This document shows positions 43,296 through 50,530 of a DNA stretch of 50,530 nt, piece after piece (positions within the stretch are counted from its first letter, which is position 1; each line of letters begins with the position of its first letter). Under the pieces are notes generated by a model, which had not been told where the DNA came from, made no database searches, and saw only the letters and a list, made by a program, of their open reading frames with translations. The position numbers were made by a program, and so were the translations under genes. Origin of the DNA: Candidatus Tritonobacter lacicola (GTDB taxonomy: Bacteria > Auribacterota > Tritonobacteria > Tritonobacterales > Tritonobacteraceae); the NCBI GenBank assembly GCA_030765135.1, contig JAVCDC010000092.1, positions 1 to 50,530 on the forward strand, given 5' to 3'.

Positions 43296-44891
43296 TTAGC
43301 CTCTGTCCTCCGACTTCTGGATCTTTACCACGATCGGCTCAGGGTCCGGCCCATGATATATGATGTACCTGACGCCGAGCCCCCTCAACCTCCGGGACAG
43401 GCCCTCTTCAATCTTCCCGTCCGAGACGCCGATGGACCGCGGGAGCGTCCTCAACAGGGAGTAGTCGTCCCTGCTCACTCTGGAAAGCGCACCGCATAGA
43501 AGCTTCTTCTCGTGGACCGTCTGGCCGTACATGTAAAAACAGACATCGTAATAATCATGGAGGGGTATCTCAAGAACGGCGAAATCCCCCTCCTCCGCCG
43601 CGAGCCGGTCGTATATGCGGTAGTACCCGAGGGGGTCGATAAGGTTCGGCAAGGGGCAGAATTCCATCATGACTAGGGCGACAACGATCGGGCAGAGGAG
43701 CCCTCCACAGGACCGAAGCGACGGCCTGAGGCGGAGGAAACCGTACCCGGCAAGTACCGCCACGGCGAAGGAGACCACGATGGAAAAGCGTCCCGGAACC
43801 CGGAAGACCTTCGCGAAGGGGATAATATCGGCAACAAAATAAAACGGAAGGCGTATTCTTATTATCCATTTCCAGATATGGAGATAGGGGCCGAGAGATA
43901 TAATCGCCGCCGCCGACCCCAGCAGCACCCAGAACAGCATCTCTTTCCCTCTCCTCACCATAAGGGCGCAGAGACAGAGGAAGAGGGGGATGTATCCCAG
44001 GAAGGTCTCGCACCCGTTCATCCCATTGCGTCCGAAGTCGCTTCCCAGGCCCAGCCTTCCCGGGATGGTGAGAGGCGAATACGGGACAACGTATGCAAGG
44101 AGATTGGTTGAATACCTGACGAGGTCGTCATCGGTATGGACAGCGGCGCCGGCCTCGCGAAACAGGGGCCGCAGGAGAGGAGAGACGAGAACCAGGGCGA
44201 TCGCGAAAAAGACGGCGACAGCCCGCAATGCCCTGGCCCGATCCCCCTTCCACATCCGGCAGAAGATCGCCACCGCCAGAAACAGCATGATAAAAACGGC
44301 CATGAGGTAAGAGGTATAGACCGTAAAGACGAAAACGGCGGCAGATAGAACAGCGTACTTCATCTCTCCTCTTTCCAGCATCCGGGTCATGGGGTACGCG
44401 GCAAGGGGCAGCCAGAAAGTGCTCAGCCCGTCGAGAGAGTTGAGATGCCACATCCTGAAGGGAGCGAAGGCGAATATCACCCCGCTCACGATTCCGGCAG
44501 CCATGCTCCCCGTCCGCTTCCACACGAAGAAGTACATGAAATAACCGGAGAGGACGAAGGTGGACATGACGATGAGGTTGTAACCCAGGACCAGGCCCGC
44601 CCGTCCGCCGGGAAACACCTGGAGGGGTATAGACGCTATTCCGTACGGAAGGGTCAGCGTGTGGAAGATGAGGCTCTTTCCCCGGGGATGGAAGAGGTAC
44701 TCCGTGAAATAAGGGTTGGTGCCAAGGTCGACGAGCGACTTCTTCGCCCACCAGAGGTTCCAGAGAAAAGCGAGGTGGTCACCGCTCCTGTCTCCGAAGG
44801 AGACGGCGTCGGCCAGGTGAAAGCACAGGGGATACGTGCCGACGCACGTAAGGAAAAGAAACAGGGCCGCCACTGCAACATGCTTTTTCAT
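43296..44891 (-). CDS. Polytopic membrane protein, GT-C-like
   Basis: The 531-residue protein has about eleven hydrophobic helices. A first luminal or periplasmic loop with SFGDRSGDHLAFLWNLWWA and TNPYFTEYLFHPRG contains the acidic residues typical of GT-C glycosyltransferases and YfhO-like membrane proteins. The C-terminal 120 residues are soluble and end in a VRYIIYHGP segment seen in that group. The reaction is unknown; transfer of a sugar from a lipid carrier is the family-level guess. The start at 44891 has no clear ribosome binding site. The last residues (IQKSEDRG) are encoded by a purine-rich GAAGTCGGAGGACAGAGG repeat. Confidence 0.72.
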   Translation of the reverse strand: MKKHVAVAALFLFLTCVGTYPLCFHLADAVSFGDRSGDHLAFLWNLWWAKKSLVDLGTNPYFTEYLFHPRGKSLIFHTLTLPYGIASIPLQVFPGGRAGLVLGYNLIVMSTFVLSGYFMYFFVWKRTGSMAAGIVSGVIFAFAPFRMWHLNSLDGLSTFWLPLAAYPMTRMLERGEMKYAVLSAAVFVFTVYTSYLMAVFIMLFLAVAIFCRMWKGDRARALRAVAVFFAIALVLVSPLLRPLFREAGAAVHTDDDLVRYSTNLLAYVVPYSPLTIPGRLGLGSDFGRNGMNGCETFLGYIPLFLCLCALMVRRGKEMLFWVLLGSAAAIISLGPYLHIWKWIIRIRLPFYFVADIIPFAKVFRVPGRFSIVVSFAVAVLAGYGFLRLRPSLRSCGGLLCPIVVALVMMEFCPLPNLIDPLGYYRIYDRLAAEEGDFAVLEIPLHDYYDVCFYMYGQTVHEKKLLCGALSRVSRDDYSLLRTLPRSIGVSDGKIEEGLSRRLRGLGVRYIIYHGPDPEPIVVKIQKSEDRG

Positions 44892-45238
44892 GATAGACCG
44901 ACAATCATTTTGAATCTTATCTTTTAATTAAACCCTATAAACACTAAAGCCACTAAAATGAACCGCAAAGGCGCAAAGTTCGCAGAGCGAAGCTGCAAAG
45001 TTACTTAATCTCCTTAAATCCCTTTCTTCTTTATCCTTTCTATCGTGCTGGATACCGAAGCCACCACCCAACCGAGCGCCTCAAATTAAAGCGCTATGAA
45101 TTTTTCTCGCACAATCAGCAATCCAGCAGTTAACCTCTTCAGACAACACACTTTTCCGAACTATCAAGGGATAATCCGTTTAATCCGTATAATCCGCGGT
45201 TTTATTTTTTATGCTTATCACCTTACACGTCACACGGT
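44892..45238. other. Gene-free interval with degenerate repeats
   Basis: The 347 bp hold the dispersed repeat types ACCGCAAAGGCGCAAAG plus CGCAGAGCG (about 44960-44990) and ATAATCCGTTTAATCCG plus ATAATCCGCGG (about 45171-45200). Between them the sequence is AT-rich and shows no gene, no clear promoter and no T-tailed terminator for the operon ending at 45239. Confidence 0.6.
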
Positions 45239-46747
45239 TCACGTTCTTATCTTAACCGGGAGGGTTCCTTCCGCGGCAATTTTTCCGGAGAGAACGTCCG
45301 CCGCGGCCTCCAGGCTCGCATCCGAATAGCTGTACGTGGCAAGGACCGCGGCCGCCCTCTCCAGACCGCCCAGGCCGTAAGGCGTCCCGGTGTCGATGCA
45401 GATGAGGTCCCCGCATTTCTCCGCGACGGCGGCGGAGAGCTCGAGCTGGCGCGCGTGGTGACGGCAGTCGTGTGCGAGAAAGATGCAGTAGCGCGCGCCG
45501 TCCGATTTGCCTGCCGCCTCACGTATCTCCTCCTCCGACGGAGAGAGCCCCACGAGGACGGACCCGGTTCGCTCGTGCCGTCCGCGAAGCAAACCGGCAA
45601 AAAGGGAGGGGCCGTCGGAGCGGCCCGGGTATCTAGTCTCGACGATAAAAATCCGCTCACCCGCCCCAGGCTCAAGGGGGAGCAGGCCCGGCTCCACCCG
45701 GACGGCCGTTACCGACGCCCGCGCTATCTCCCGGCAGAGCTCCTCCATCTCGCGGCGCGAAAAACCCCCGCTGACGCCCCCGACCCTCCCCCGCGCGGCG
45801 TCCAGCCTTCCCCGTTTCTCACGGATGCTCTCCCGCGGGATATCTCCTTTCCCGACAGCCTCTCTCACACTGCGGGTCACACCTTCCAGCGTCTCCTCAC
45901 CCTCACAGATAAGCACCAAATCCCCTCCCGCGCCGAGAAACCTTACCGCGGCCTCTTCCACGGACATCCTCCCGGATATGGCCTTCATGCACAGGTCGTC
46001 GGAGATAACGGCGCAGTCACGGGCCGGATCGCTCCCGAGAAGTCCGTTTATTACCCTGGCGGAGACCGTGGCCGGAAAGGGGTCGAGGCGCGTGTACGAC
46101 GCGTGCGAGATCATGACAAAGTCGGTGCCCGTCTCGCGAAATGGCCGTACGTCGATTCTCATCAACTCCCCCTGAGAAGCATCGATGGGCGTTGTGGCGT
46201 GGTGGGGATCGAAGCCGGCCCTCCCCAGGCCGGGGAAATGCTTGGCGGTCGAGAGGGCCCCGCCGTCCCGTATCCCTTCCGCGCAGGCTCTTCCCAGCTC
46301 CGCCACCATGCGGGGATCGTCACCATAGGATCTCGTGCCGATAACACGGTTGCCGGGACCTGAAATGACGTCCACGACGGGGGCTAAAACCAGGTTGAGG
46401 CCGAGGTCCCTGATCTGGAGGGCGGTCATCCTTCCCGCCCTCCCGGCTAGGTCCGGAGACCGCGAGGCCCCGAGGGCCATGTTGCCCGGCAGTACCGCGC
46501 GCCCCCTGCCGACGCGGCATACCCTGCCCCCTTCCTGGTCGATGGCCAGGAGGGGCGGCTCGTGCGGGGAGAGGGCAAGGATCTCCCTGCAGACGGAGGC
46601 GAGCTGCTCCTCCGATTCCACGTTGCGCTGCAGGAATATAACCCCGCCGACCCCTATCTCGCCAACGGCCTTCTTCAGAAAAGGCGAGAGGGATGTCCCC
46701 TCGAAGCCGACCATGATGAGGGCGGCGGCCTCCCGTTCAGTCATCAT
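45239..46747 (-). CDS. nagZ: Glycoside hydrolase family 3, beta-N-acetylhexosaminidase (NagZ-like)
   Basis: The 502-residue protein has the NagZ/GH3 catalytic barrel. LAIDQEGGRVCRV (about 68-80) matches the substrate-binding motif, TAKHFPGLGRAGFDPHHATTP (in parts, KHFPGLG then D-x-H-H) matches the catalytic Asp-His dyad loop, and AVISDDLCMKAI supplies the nucleophile Asp. The enzyme usually removes N-acetylglucosamine from muropeptides in peptidoglycan recycling. At 502 residues it carries an extra C-terminal domain of about 150 residues beyond the 340-residue E. coli form, as in many other bacteria. No signal peptide is seen, so it acts in the cytoplasm. It is the last gene of the rpiB operon, three bases after the RNase Z-like gene. 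Confidence 0.9.
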   Translation of the reverse strand: MMTEREAAALIMVGFEGTSLSPFLKKAVGEIGVGGVIFLQRNVESEEQLASVCREILALSPHEPPLLAIDQEGGRVCRVGRGRAVLPGNMALGASRSPDLAGRAGRMTALQIRDLGLNLVLAPVVDVISGPGNRVIGTRSYGDDPRMVAELGRACAEGIRDGGALSTAKHFPGLGRAGFDPHHATTPIDASQGELMRIDVRPFRETGTDFVMISHASYTRLDPFPATVSARVINGLLGSDPARDCAVISDDLCMKAISGRMSVEEAAVRFLGAGGDLVLICEGEETLEGVTRSVREAVGKGDIPRESIREKRGRLDAARGRVGGVSGGFSRREMEELCREIARASVTAVRVEPGLLPLEPGAGERIFIVETRYPGRSDGPSLFAGLLRGRHERTGSVLVGLSPSEEEIREAAGKSDGARYCIFLAHDCRHHARQLELSAAVAEKCGDLICIDTGTPYGLGGLERAAAVLATYSYSDASLEAAADVLSGKIAAEGTLPVKIRT

Positions 46748-46750
46748 GTC

Positions 46751-47527
46751 CTATCCCGTGACCTCTATCGTCATGTTATCCTCGGCCCGGATGACCTCGC
46801 CGGGATACTCCGATTTCGCCCCGGCAACGACATCAACCTCATCGCACGGGGGGTAGAAATGCGTGAGGACGAGCTTCCCGCAGCCGGCCTCGCGTGCGAC
46901 CTTTCCGGCCAGGGATGGAGTGAGGTGCCCCCTGACTTTCATCCCGTCGGGATACGAGCACTCGAGGAGGGCGATATCCGCCCCGCGAGCTATCCTGACC
47001 AGGTTTTCGCAGTAATCGCTGTCGCCGGAGTAGGCGATAACCTTTCCGCTCTCGTGTTCGAACCTGTAAGCGAGGGCGTTATCCGTGTGCTCGACCGGCA
47101 GGCATCCAATATTCCAGTCGATAAAATCGAAGCTGCCATGGGAAATTTCTCTCACTTCCAGCTTGAAGGTCTCGGGCTCAAGCCACGGCGTATAAAGCTC
47201 CCTGAACCCGTCAAGGAGCTGTCCGGTGCCGGGCGGTCCCGCGATCAAGAGGGCCTTCGTCCTGGGGTCATCCGGCAGACGGGACGCGAAGAGAAACTGC
47301 GCCAGGGAGGCGGTATGGTCGACGTGTAGATGCGAGTAGAAGATGGCGTCTATGTCGTGAAAATCATATCCAGCCCGCGCGATGGCCTGCATCGTCCCCG
47401 GACCGCTCTCTACGAGGATGCACGATCGCCCTGTCTGGAGGAGGTACCCGGACGATCTCCTCCGTGCCGAGGGAATAGCCGTCCCGGATCCGAGAACGAC
47501 CAACTCGATCATTGCTTTGGTGCTCAT
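46751..47527 (-). CDS. Metallo-beta-lactamase-fold hydrolase, RNase Z-like
   Basis: This 258-residue protein has the RNase Z-type metal-site order: SHLHVDHTA (motif II), a PVEHTDNALAYRF segment, IAYSGDSDYC (motif IV), LECSYPDG, GHLTPSLAG and LTHFYPP (motif V). The start reads VVLGSGTAIPSARRRSSGYLL as in RNase Z and related phosphodiesterases. The long exosite arm that binds tRNA in true RNase Z is not evident, so a small-molecule or nucleotide phosphodiesterase is equally possible. The start is ATG 47527 or, less extended, ATG 47512; neither has a good ribosome binding site. A degenerate CGCAAAG-type repeat sits directly in front of it. Confidence 0.85.
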   Translation of the reverse strand: MSTKAMIELVVLGSGTAIPSARRRSSGYLLQTGRSCILVESGPGTMQAIARAGYDFHDIDAIFYSHLHVDHTASLAQFLFASRLPDDPRTKALLIAGPPGTGQLLDGFRELYTPWLEPETFKLEVREISHGSFDFIDWNIGCLPVEHTDNALAYRFEHESGKVIAYSGDSDYCENLVRIARGADIALLECSYPDGMKVRGHLTPSLAGKVAREAGCGKLVLTHFYPPCDEVDVVAGAKSEYPGEVIRAEDNMTIEVTG

Positions 47528-47585
47528 TTCAAATTATTCTCTGCGCCCTTTGCGGCTCCGCGGTTGATTTTATCATTCTTTGATA

Positions 47586-47696
47586 TTAACGGTACGTTCC
47601 CTTCAGGGCGAAGAGCGCGAGGAGGAAGACGGTAACGGAGAGAAGAAGGATCGCAACCCAGGAGAATACAAGAAAGGTCTTGAAACGCGCCCTCAC
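47586..47696 (-). CDS. 36-residue single-span membrane protein
   Basis: GTG at 47696 overlaps the stop codon of the lipoate ligase gene (GTGA) with a G-rich stretch upstream that can serve as ribosome binding site. The product MRARFKTFLVFSWVA... has a basic N-terminus and one long hydrophobic helix (about 7-31), ending LKGTYR at a TAA. No family was recognised. The overlap, the intact membrane helix and the start context support it, but a chance frame cannot be excluded at this length. Confidence 0.5.
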   Translation of the reverse strand: MRARFKTFLVFSWVAILLLSVTVFLLALFALKGTYR

Positions 47697-48481
47697 CGCG
47701 GACCCCCCGCCTCCGGCCTCCCCGGCCGGCCCGGAGGAGAGCGCCCCAGGCGGTTCCAGTCGCCGCTACCGTACTTGACCCGGCAGAGCCTTTGCGCCTC
47801 TTCCTTCTCCTCCTTGGAAAGCTCGCCCTCCACAATCTCCCAGCCCAGCGCAGCACCAAGGCCCTCCCGGAGCAGCTCGCAGAAACCGTCGATATCAAAC
47901 CCCTCTTCAATCAAGAGATTGCCCTGGTACAGGAAAGCCCCGCCACGCCGCATCTGGGCGGCCCCGTATATCTTTCTGCCGGCGCCAACGATATCATAGG
48001 CGCACGGGTTGGAGAAACAGTCAATCCCGGCGTTCCATGAAGTTGAGCCGGGGACGAGAGAATTTTTGACACCCAGGGCGGAGAGAGCGTCCCCCACAAC
48101 GGAATTAACCGCCCTATACAGCAAACTGGACCGGTTTACCCGCTTCCGCGGCAGGCCATTGCGCCCGGCCCACTCTTCCAGCGACGAGACGCCGCCAGCC
48201 ATCGCGACGGTCGCGCATTCACAGTGATAGACCACCCCCCCGCCCGTCGGCCTCCTGACGACATCCGTTTCCGCGCAGCCCGAGGTGTCCACGGCTGCGG
48301 GATCTATGCGGTATCCGAAGGTAACCGAGGGACGGCTCCAGCAGTAGACACGAATGGTCTGGGGCGAGAAATGATTCAGGTACGAAAGGAGCAACGCTTC
48401 ATCGACGGCCATGTTCATCGAGGCGTAACCCGCCGTCAGCGGGATGAAGCGGTATCTGCTGGGGACAACATCTCCAGGCAT
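47693..48481 (-). CDS. lplA: Lipoate-protein ligase A
   Basis: The 262-residue protein has the LplA/LipB/BPL fold. It shows the lipoate-binding motif RRPTGGGVVYH (76-86), the adenylate-site Lys170 in DIVGAGRKIYGAAQMRRG and a FLYQGNLLIE segment. It attaches lipoate to carrier domains using ATP. The separate C-terminal accessory domain of the E. coli enzyme is largely missing, as in many bacteria. It lies 22 bp downstream of gcvH, whose product is the expected acceptor. Confidence 0.92.
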   Translation of the reverse strand: MPGDVVPSRYRFIPLTAGYASMNMAVDEALLLSYLNHFSPQTIRVYCWSRPSVTFGYRIDPAAVDTSGCAETDVVRRPTGGGVVYHCECATVAMAGGVSSLEEWAGRNGLPRKRVNRSSLLYRAVNSVVGDALSALGVKNSLVPGSTSWNAGIDCFSNPCAYDIVGAGRKIYGAAQMRRGGAFLYQGNLLIEEGFDIDGFCELLREGLGAALGWEIVEGELSKEEKEEAQRLCRVKYGSGDWNRLGRSPPGRPGRPEAGGPR

Positions 48482-48503
48482 GCTTTAAAAGAGAATCCGG
48501 AGC

Positions 48504-48893
48504 TCACACCCCGGTCCCGTATTTATCGCTGTACTCCTCGCTTGTGAGAAGGTCCTCGATCTCCTCCGGGTCGGCCATCTCCATGATAAACATCCATCCC
48601 GCGCGGTAGGGCTCGAAATTCACGAGCTCGGGCTCCTCGTCGAGATTATCGTTTACCTCCAAAACCTTGCCCGACAGGGGGGACTTGATGCTGACCGCCG
48701 TCTTTACAGATTCCACGACCGCGCAGTCATCCGACGCCTCGAGCTCCGTTCCTACATGCGGAAGTTCGACGTAGACGATATCCCCGAGCTCGTCCTGCGC
48801 GAAATCGGTTATCCCGATTCGGGCCATTGTTTTCTCCTCGACTTTGACCCACAAATGCTCTGTCGAGTACCTTCTGTCCGACTTGATCTGCAC
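48504..48893 (-). CDS. gcvH: Glycine cleavage system H protein
   Basis: The 129-residue protein has the standard H-protein fold: TEHLWVKVE at the start, GITDFAQDELGDIVYVELP, and the lipoyl attachment site Lys64 in VVESVKTAVSIKSP, followed by GKVLEVNDNLDEEPELVN and GWMFIM. It carries the aminomethyl group between the P and T proteins. No gcvP, gcvT or lpd gene is in the window, so it may serve the main system elsewhere or another lipoyl-dependent process. The gene begins one base after the deoC stop, in a tight operon with the ligase. Confidence 0.96.
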   Translation of the reverse strand: MQIKSDRRYSTEHLWVKVEEKTMARIGITDFAQDELGDIVYVELPHVGTELEASDDCAVVESVKTAVSIKSPLSGKVLEVNDNLDEEPELVNFEPYRAGWMFIMEMADPEEIEDLLTSEEYSDKYGTGV

Positions 48894-48894
48894 C

Positions 48895-49764
48895 CTAGTA
48901 CCCTTTCTTTTCCTCCAGTCCGGTAACTATTTTAACGCTGGCGCTGGCACCGATCCTCGTCGCCCCGGCCTCGATCATCTTCTCGGCGTCGGCAGCGCTT
49001 CTCACGCCTCCCGAGGCCTTCACACCCATACCGGGTCCGACCGTCCTTCTCATGAGAGAGATATCTTCGACCGTGGCCCCTCCGGTGCTGAACCCCGTCG
49101 AGGTCTTGACAAAATTGGCGCCGGCCCTTTTGGTAATCTCGCACGCTGTTACCTTTTCATCGTCGGTCAGCAGGCAGGTCTCAAGGATAACCTTCACTAA
49201 CACACCGGGCCTTGCCGCCCTGACAACGCCCCGGATGTCCTCTTCAACGTACCGGTAGTTCTTCGATTTCAGCTCGCCCACGTTAATGACCATGTCTATC
49301 TCGCTCGCGCCGTTGTTGATGGCGTTGCGGGTCTCGTAAGCCTTTGTGGCGCTCGTGGTCGCCCCCAGCGGGAACCCCACGACGGTGCACACCTTGACGT
49401 CCGTCCGCCTCAGGCGGCGCGCGCAGAGGGGGACCCATACGGGATTGATGCATACGCTCATGAAATCGAAGATGTCCGCCTCCCCGCAGAGCCTCATGAC
49501 TTCCTCCTCCGTCGCCTCGGGCTTGAGAAGCGTGTGATCGATCATTTTGCCGAGGCCCTTGGGAACGCTGGTTATTCCTAGCGTTGAGGCAACCCTGCTC
49601 GCGCCGTTCGACATGATCGCTTTGACGGCATCGGGGCGCTTCTCGACGCACAGGCCGCACGAGACACACAAACCATCATTCTGGTCGGAACATGGCACCG
49701 TGGGATCACACGCCTCGATCCTGCCCATGATCTCCCTGGTTATTCTCTCTACAAGCTCGTCCAC
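48895..49764 (-). CDS. deoC: Deoxyribose-phosphate aldolase with N-terminal extension
   Basis: The 289-residue protein has a complete DERA barrel from about residue 72 ([13 protein letters not shown]). The Schiff-base Lys220 lies in [14 protein letters not shown], the second active-site Lys249 in GVKASGGVR, and the Asp of EIDMVINVG is also present. It cleaves deoxyribose 5-phosphate to acetaldehyde and glyceraldehyde 3-phosphate. The usual length is about 220 residues. The first 70 residues are extra: an amphipathic helix ([15 protein letters not shown], 2-16) and a Cys-rich linker with C19, C25 and C33-x2-C36-x2-C39. Such extensions occur in enzymes packed in bacterial microcompartments. The gene begins one base after rpiB. 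Confidence 0.95.
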   Translation of the reverse strand: MDELVERITREIMGRIEACDPTVPCSDQNDGLCVSCGLCVEKRPDAVKAIMSNGASRVASTLGITSVPKGLGKMIDHTLLKPEATEEEVMRLCGEADIFDFMSVCINPVWVPLCARRLRRTDVKVCTVVGFPLGATTSATKAYETRNAINNGASEIDMVINVGELKSKNYRYVEEDIRGVVRAARPGVLVKVILETCLLTDDEKVTACEITKRAGANFVKTSTGFSTGGATVEDISLMRRTVGPGMGVKASGGVRSAADAEKMIEAGATRIGASASVKIVTGLEEKKGY

Positions 49765-49765
49765 T

Positions 49766-50329
49766 TCAGATCCCCTCTTCTATGGCCATTATCTTATCGA
49801 CCCTTCTCTTGTGCCGCCCGCCTCCGAACGGTGTCGAAAGCCATGTTCTAACCATCTCCCTGGCCAGCTCCATGTCTATCATCTTCCCCCCGAGAGTGAG
49901 GACGTTGGCGTCGTTGTGCTCCCTCGAATTCGAAACGGTCTTCATATCGTAGCACATCGCCGCCCTGATTCCCTTCACCTTGTTGGCGGCCATGCAGGAC
50001 CCGATGCCGGCCGCGTCCACTATTATACCGCGCTCGAACCCGCCCTCCGACACCGCCTCTGCGACCGCCCTGGCGTAGTCGGGATAGTCAACGGCTTCCG
50101 GGGTGTAGGTACCGAAGTCTCTCACGCGGCAGCCGAGGTCTTCGATGAAGTTCTTGAGCCTGTTCTTCATCTCGAGCCCCCCGTGGTCGCACCCCATGGC
50201 GACCCTCCTGACAAGGGGTCTGGGCTTCCCGACAGGATTGTCCTGACCCGAAGTCGACGCGGCTTCGACCGCCATGGCGTCCCTGACAAGCTTTTCTATT
50301 ACTGCTTTAGTCGGTATTTCTTTATCCAT
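49766..50329 (-). CDS. rpiB: RpiB-like ribose-5-phosphate isomerase with N-terminal extension and altered active site
   Basis: The 187-residue protein is an RpiB/LacA/LacB-family isomerase (about 150 usual) from residue 41 ([11 protein letters not shown]), with VDYPDYA (80-86), [16 protein letters not shown], the conserved [10 protein letters not shown] (His138) and a [11 protein letters not shown] end. It interconverts ribulose and ribose 5-phosphate or related sugars. The first 40 residues include an amphipathic helix ([18 protein letters not shown], 7-24) and a flexible linker, as in microcompartment targeting peptides. In E. coli RpiB the catalytic Cys lies in ICGTGVG. Here the same segment reads VDAAGIG, so Asp105 replaces it, while Cys112 lies seven residues on. 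It is the first gene of a seven-gene operon. Confidence 0.85.
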   Translation of the reverse strand: MDKEIPTKAVIEKLVRDAMAVEAASTSGQDNPVGKPRPLVRRVAMGCDHGGLEMKNRLKNFIEDLGCRVRDFGTYTPEAVDYPDYARAVAEAVSEGGFERGIIVDAAGIGSCMAANKVKGIRAAMCYDMKTVSNSREHNDANVLTLGGKMIDMELAREMVRTWLSTPFGGGRHKRRVDKIMAIEEGI

Positions 50330-50409
50330 CTTCGAAGCGGGGGCGAAAAATTTGTGTTGAGATTAGCAAAGGGCCTATATGCTGTCAACCACATTTTGCT
50401 TGACTGTCC

Positions 50410-50455
50410 AAACTATTTAGAAATGTCCCCTTCTAAACTATTTAGAAGTGTCCCC
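50410..50455. repeat. Two 21-bp direct repeats near the right edge
   Basis: AAACTATTTAGAAATGTCCC (from 50410, ending 50430) and AAACTATTTAGAAGTGTCCC (from 50435, ending 50455) differ at one base and repeat with a 25-bp period. The TGTCCCC ends and spacing resemble the terminal repeats of IS21/IS481-type insertion sequences. The sequence after them (to 50530) has no assignable gene. The rpiB promoter should lie between 50330 and 50410, but no clear one was seen. Confidence 0.5.
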
Positions 50456-50530
50456 CTGAAAGCAAAATCAAAGAAAGGTTGTTTATGTGCATCTAACAGG
50501 CTGAGTGAAGCTCTCAGAAGGCTCTCTGAG

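Overview
This window looks like bacterial chromosome from a Gram-negative organism. Exported proteins carry Sec-type signal peptides, one has a PEP-CTERM-like C-terminus, and there are two NtrC-type sigma-54 activators, three histidine kinases and many intergenic palindromes and degenerate repeats. This mix is typical of Deltaproteobacteria (Desulfobacterota) and neighbouring candidate lineages. That placement is inference, because there is no rRNA or other decisive marker. No tRNA, rRNA or CRISPR array was seen. The left 13.8 kb and the gene at 41.3-43.2 kb are visibly AT-richer than the rest.

Layout. 1-5260 (minus): a run of exported proteins (PEP-CTERM-like protein, GW-repeat protein, DUF1566 protein, Cys-rich protein, partial lipase). 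5261-8900: a transposase-like HTH protein, a 170-bp MITE with an 8-bp target duplication, a field of degenerate repeats, and a histidine kinase with its own sigma-54 promoter. 8889-13797 (plus): a five-PAS histidine kinase and an NtrC-type regulator, separated by a four-helix-bundle (23S IVS family) gene embedded in low-complexity arrays. 14136-19266 (minus): omega subunit, a GldA/F/G-like ABC system and a DUF4340 protein. 19499-23814 (minus): GroEL, GroES, DnaK and a receiver-like protein in one operon, headed by a sigma-54-type promoter. 24170-26994: UvrD-type helicase and a divergent methyltransferase. 26972-32311 (minus): ferredoxin, thioredoxin reductase, TPR protein, PAS kinase and NtrC regulator, probably one operon. 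32677-38248 (plus): a two-module glycoside hydrolase and an esterase with a common C-terminal tail, behind a third sigma-54 promoter. 39040-44891: two GT-C-like membrane proteins flanking an AT-rich alkaline-phosphatase-superfamily protein. 45239-50329 (minus): rpiB, deoC, gcvH, lplA, a 36-residue membrane protein, an RNase Z-like hydrolase and a NagZ-like GH3 enzyme in one tight operon.

The most interesting signals are these. Three sites read TGGCAT-N5-TTGCT, each correctly placed before a gene, and two of them share a further motif about 70-105 bp upstream. DeoC and RpiB both carry N-terminal amphipathic extensions of the kind that target enzymes into bacterial microcompartments, although no shell gene lies in the window. 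Two secreted enzymes end in the same apparently truncated domain.

Several genes are easy to miss with simple ORF calling: the edge-truncated lipase with a GTG start, a 57-residue 2[4Fe-4S] ferredoxin at 32138-32311, and a 36-residue membrane protein at 47586-47696. The thioredoxin reductase, the esterase and several regulators have probable starts inside longer open frames. All assignments come from reading the sequence by eye. No database search was run.
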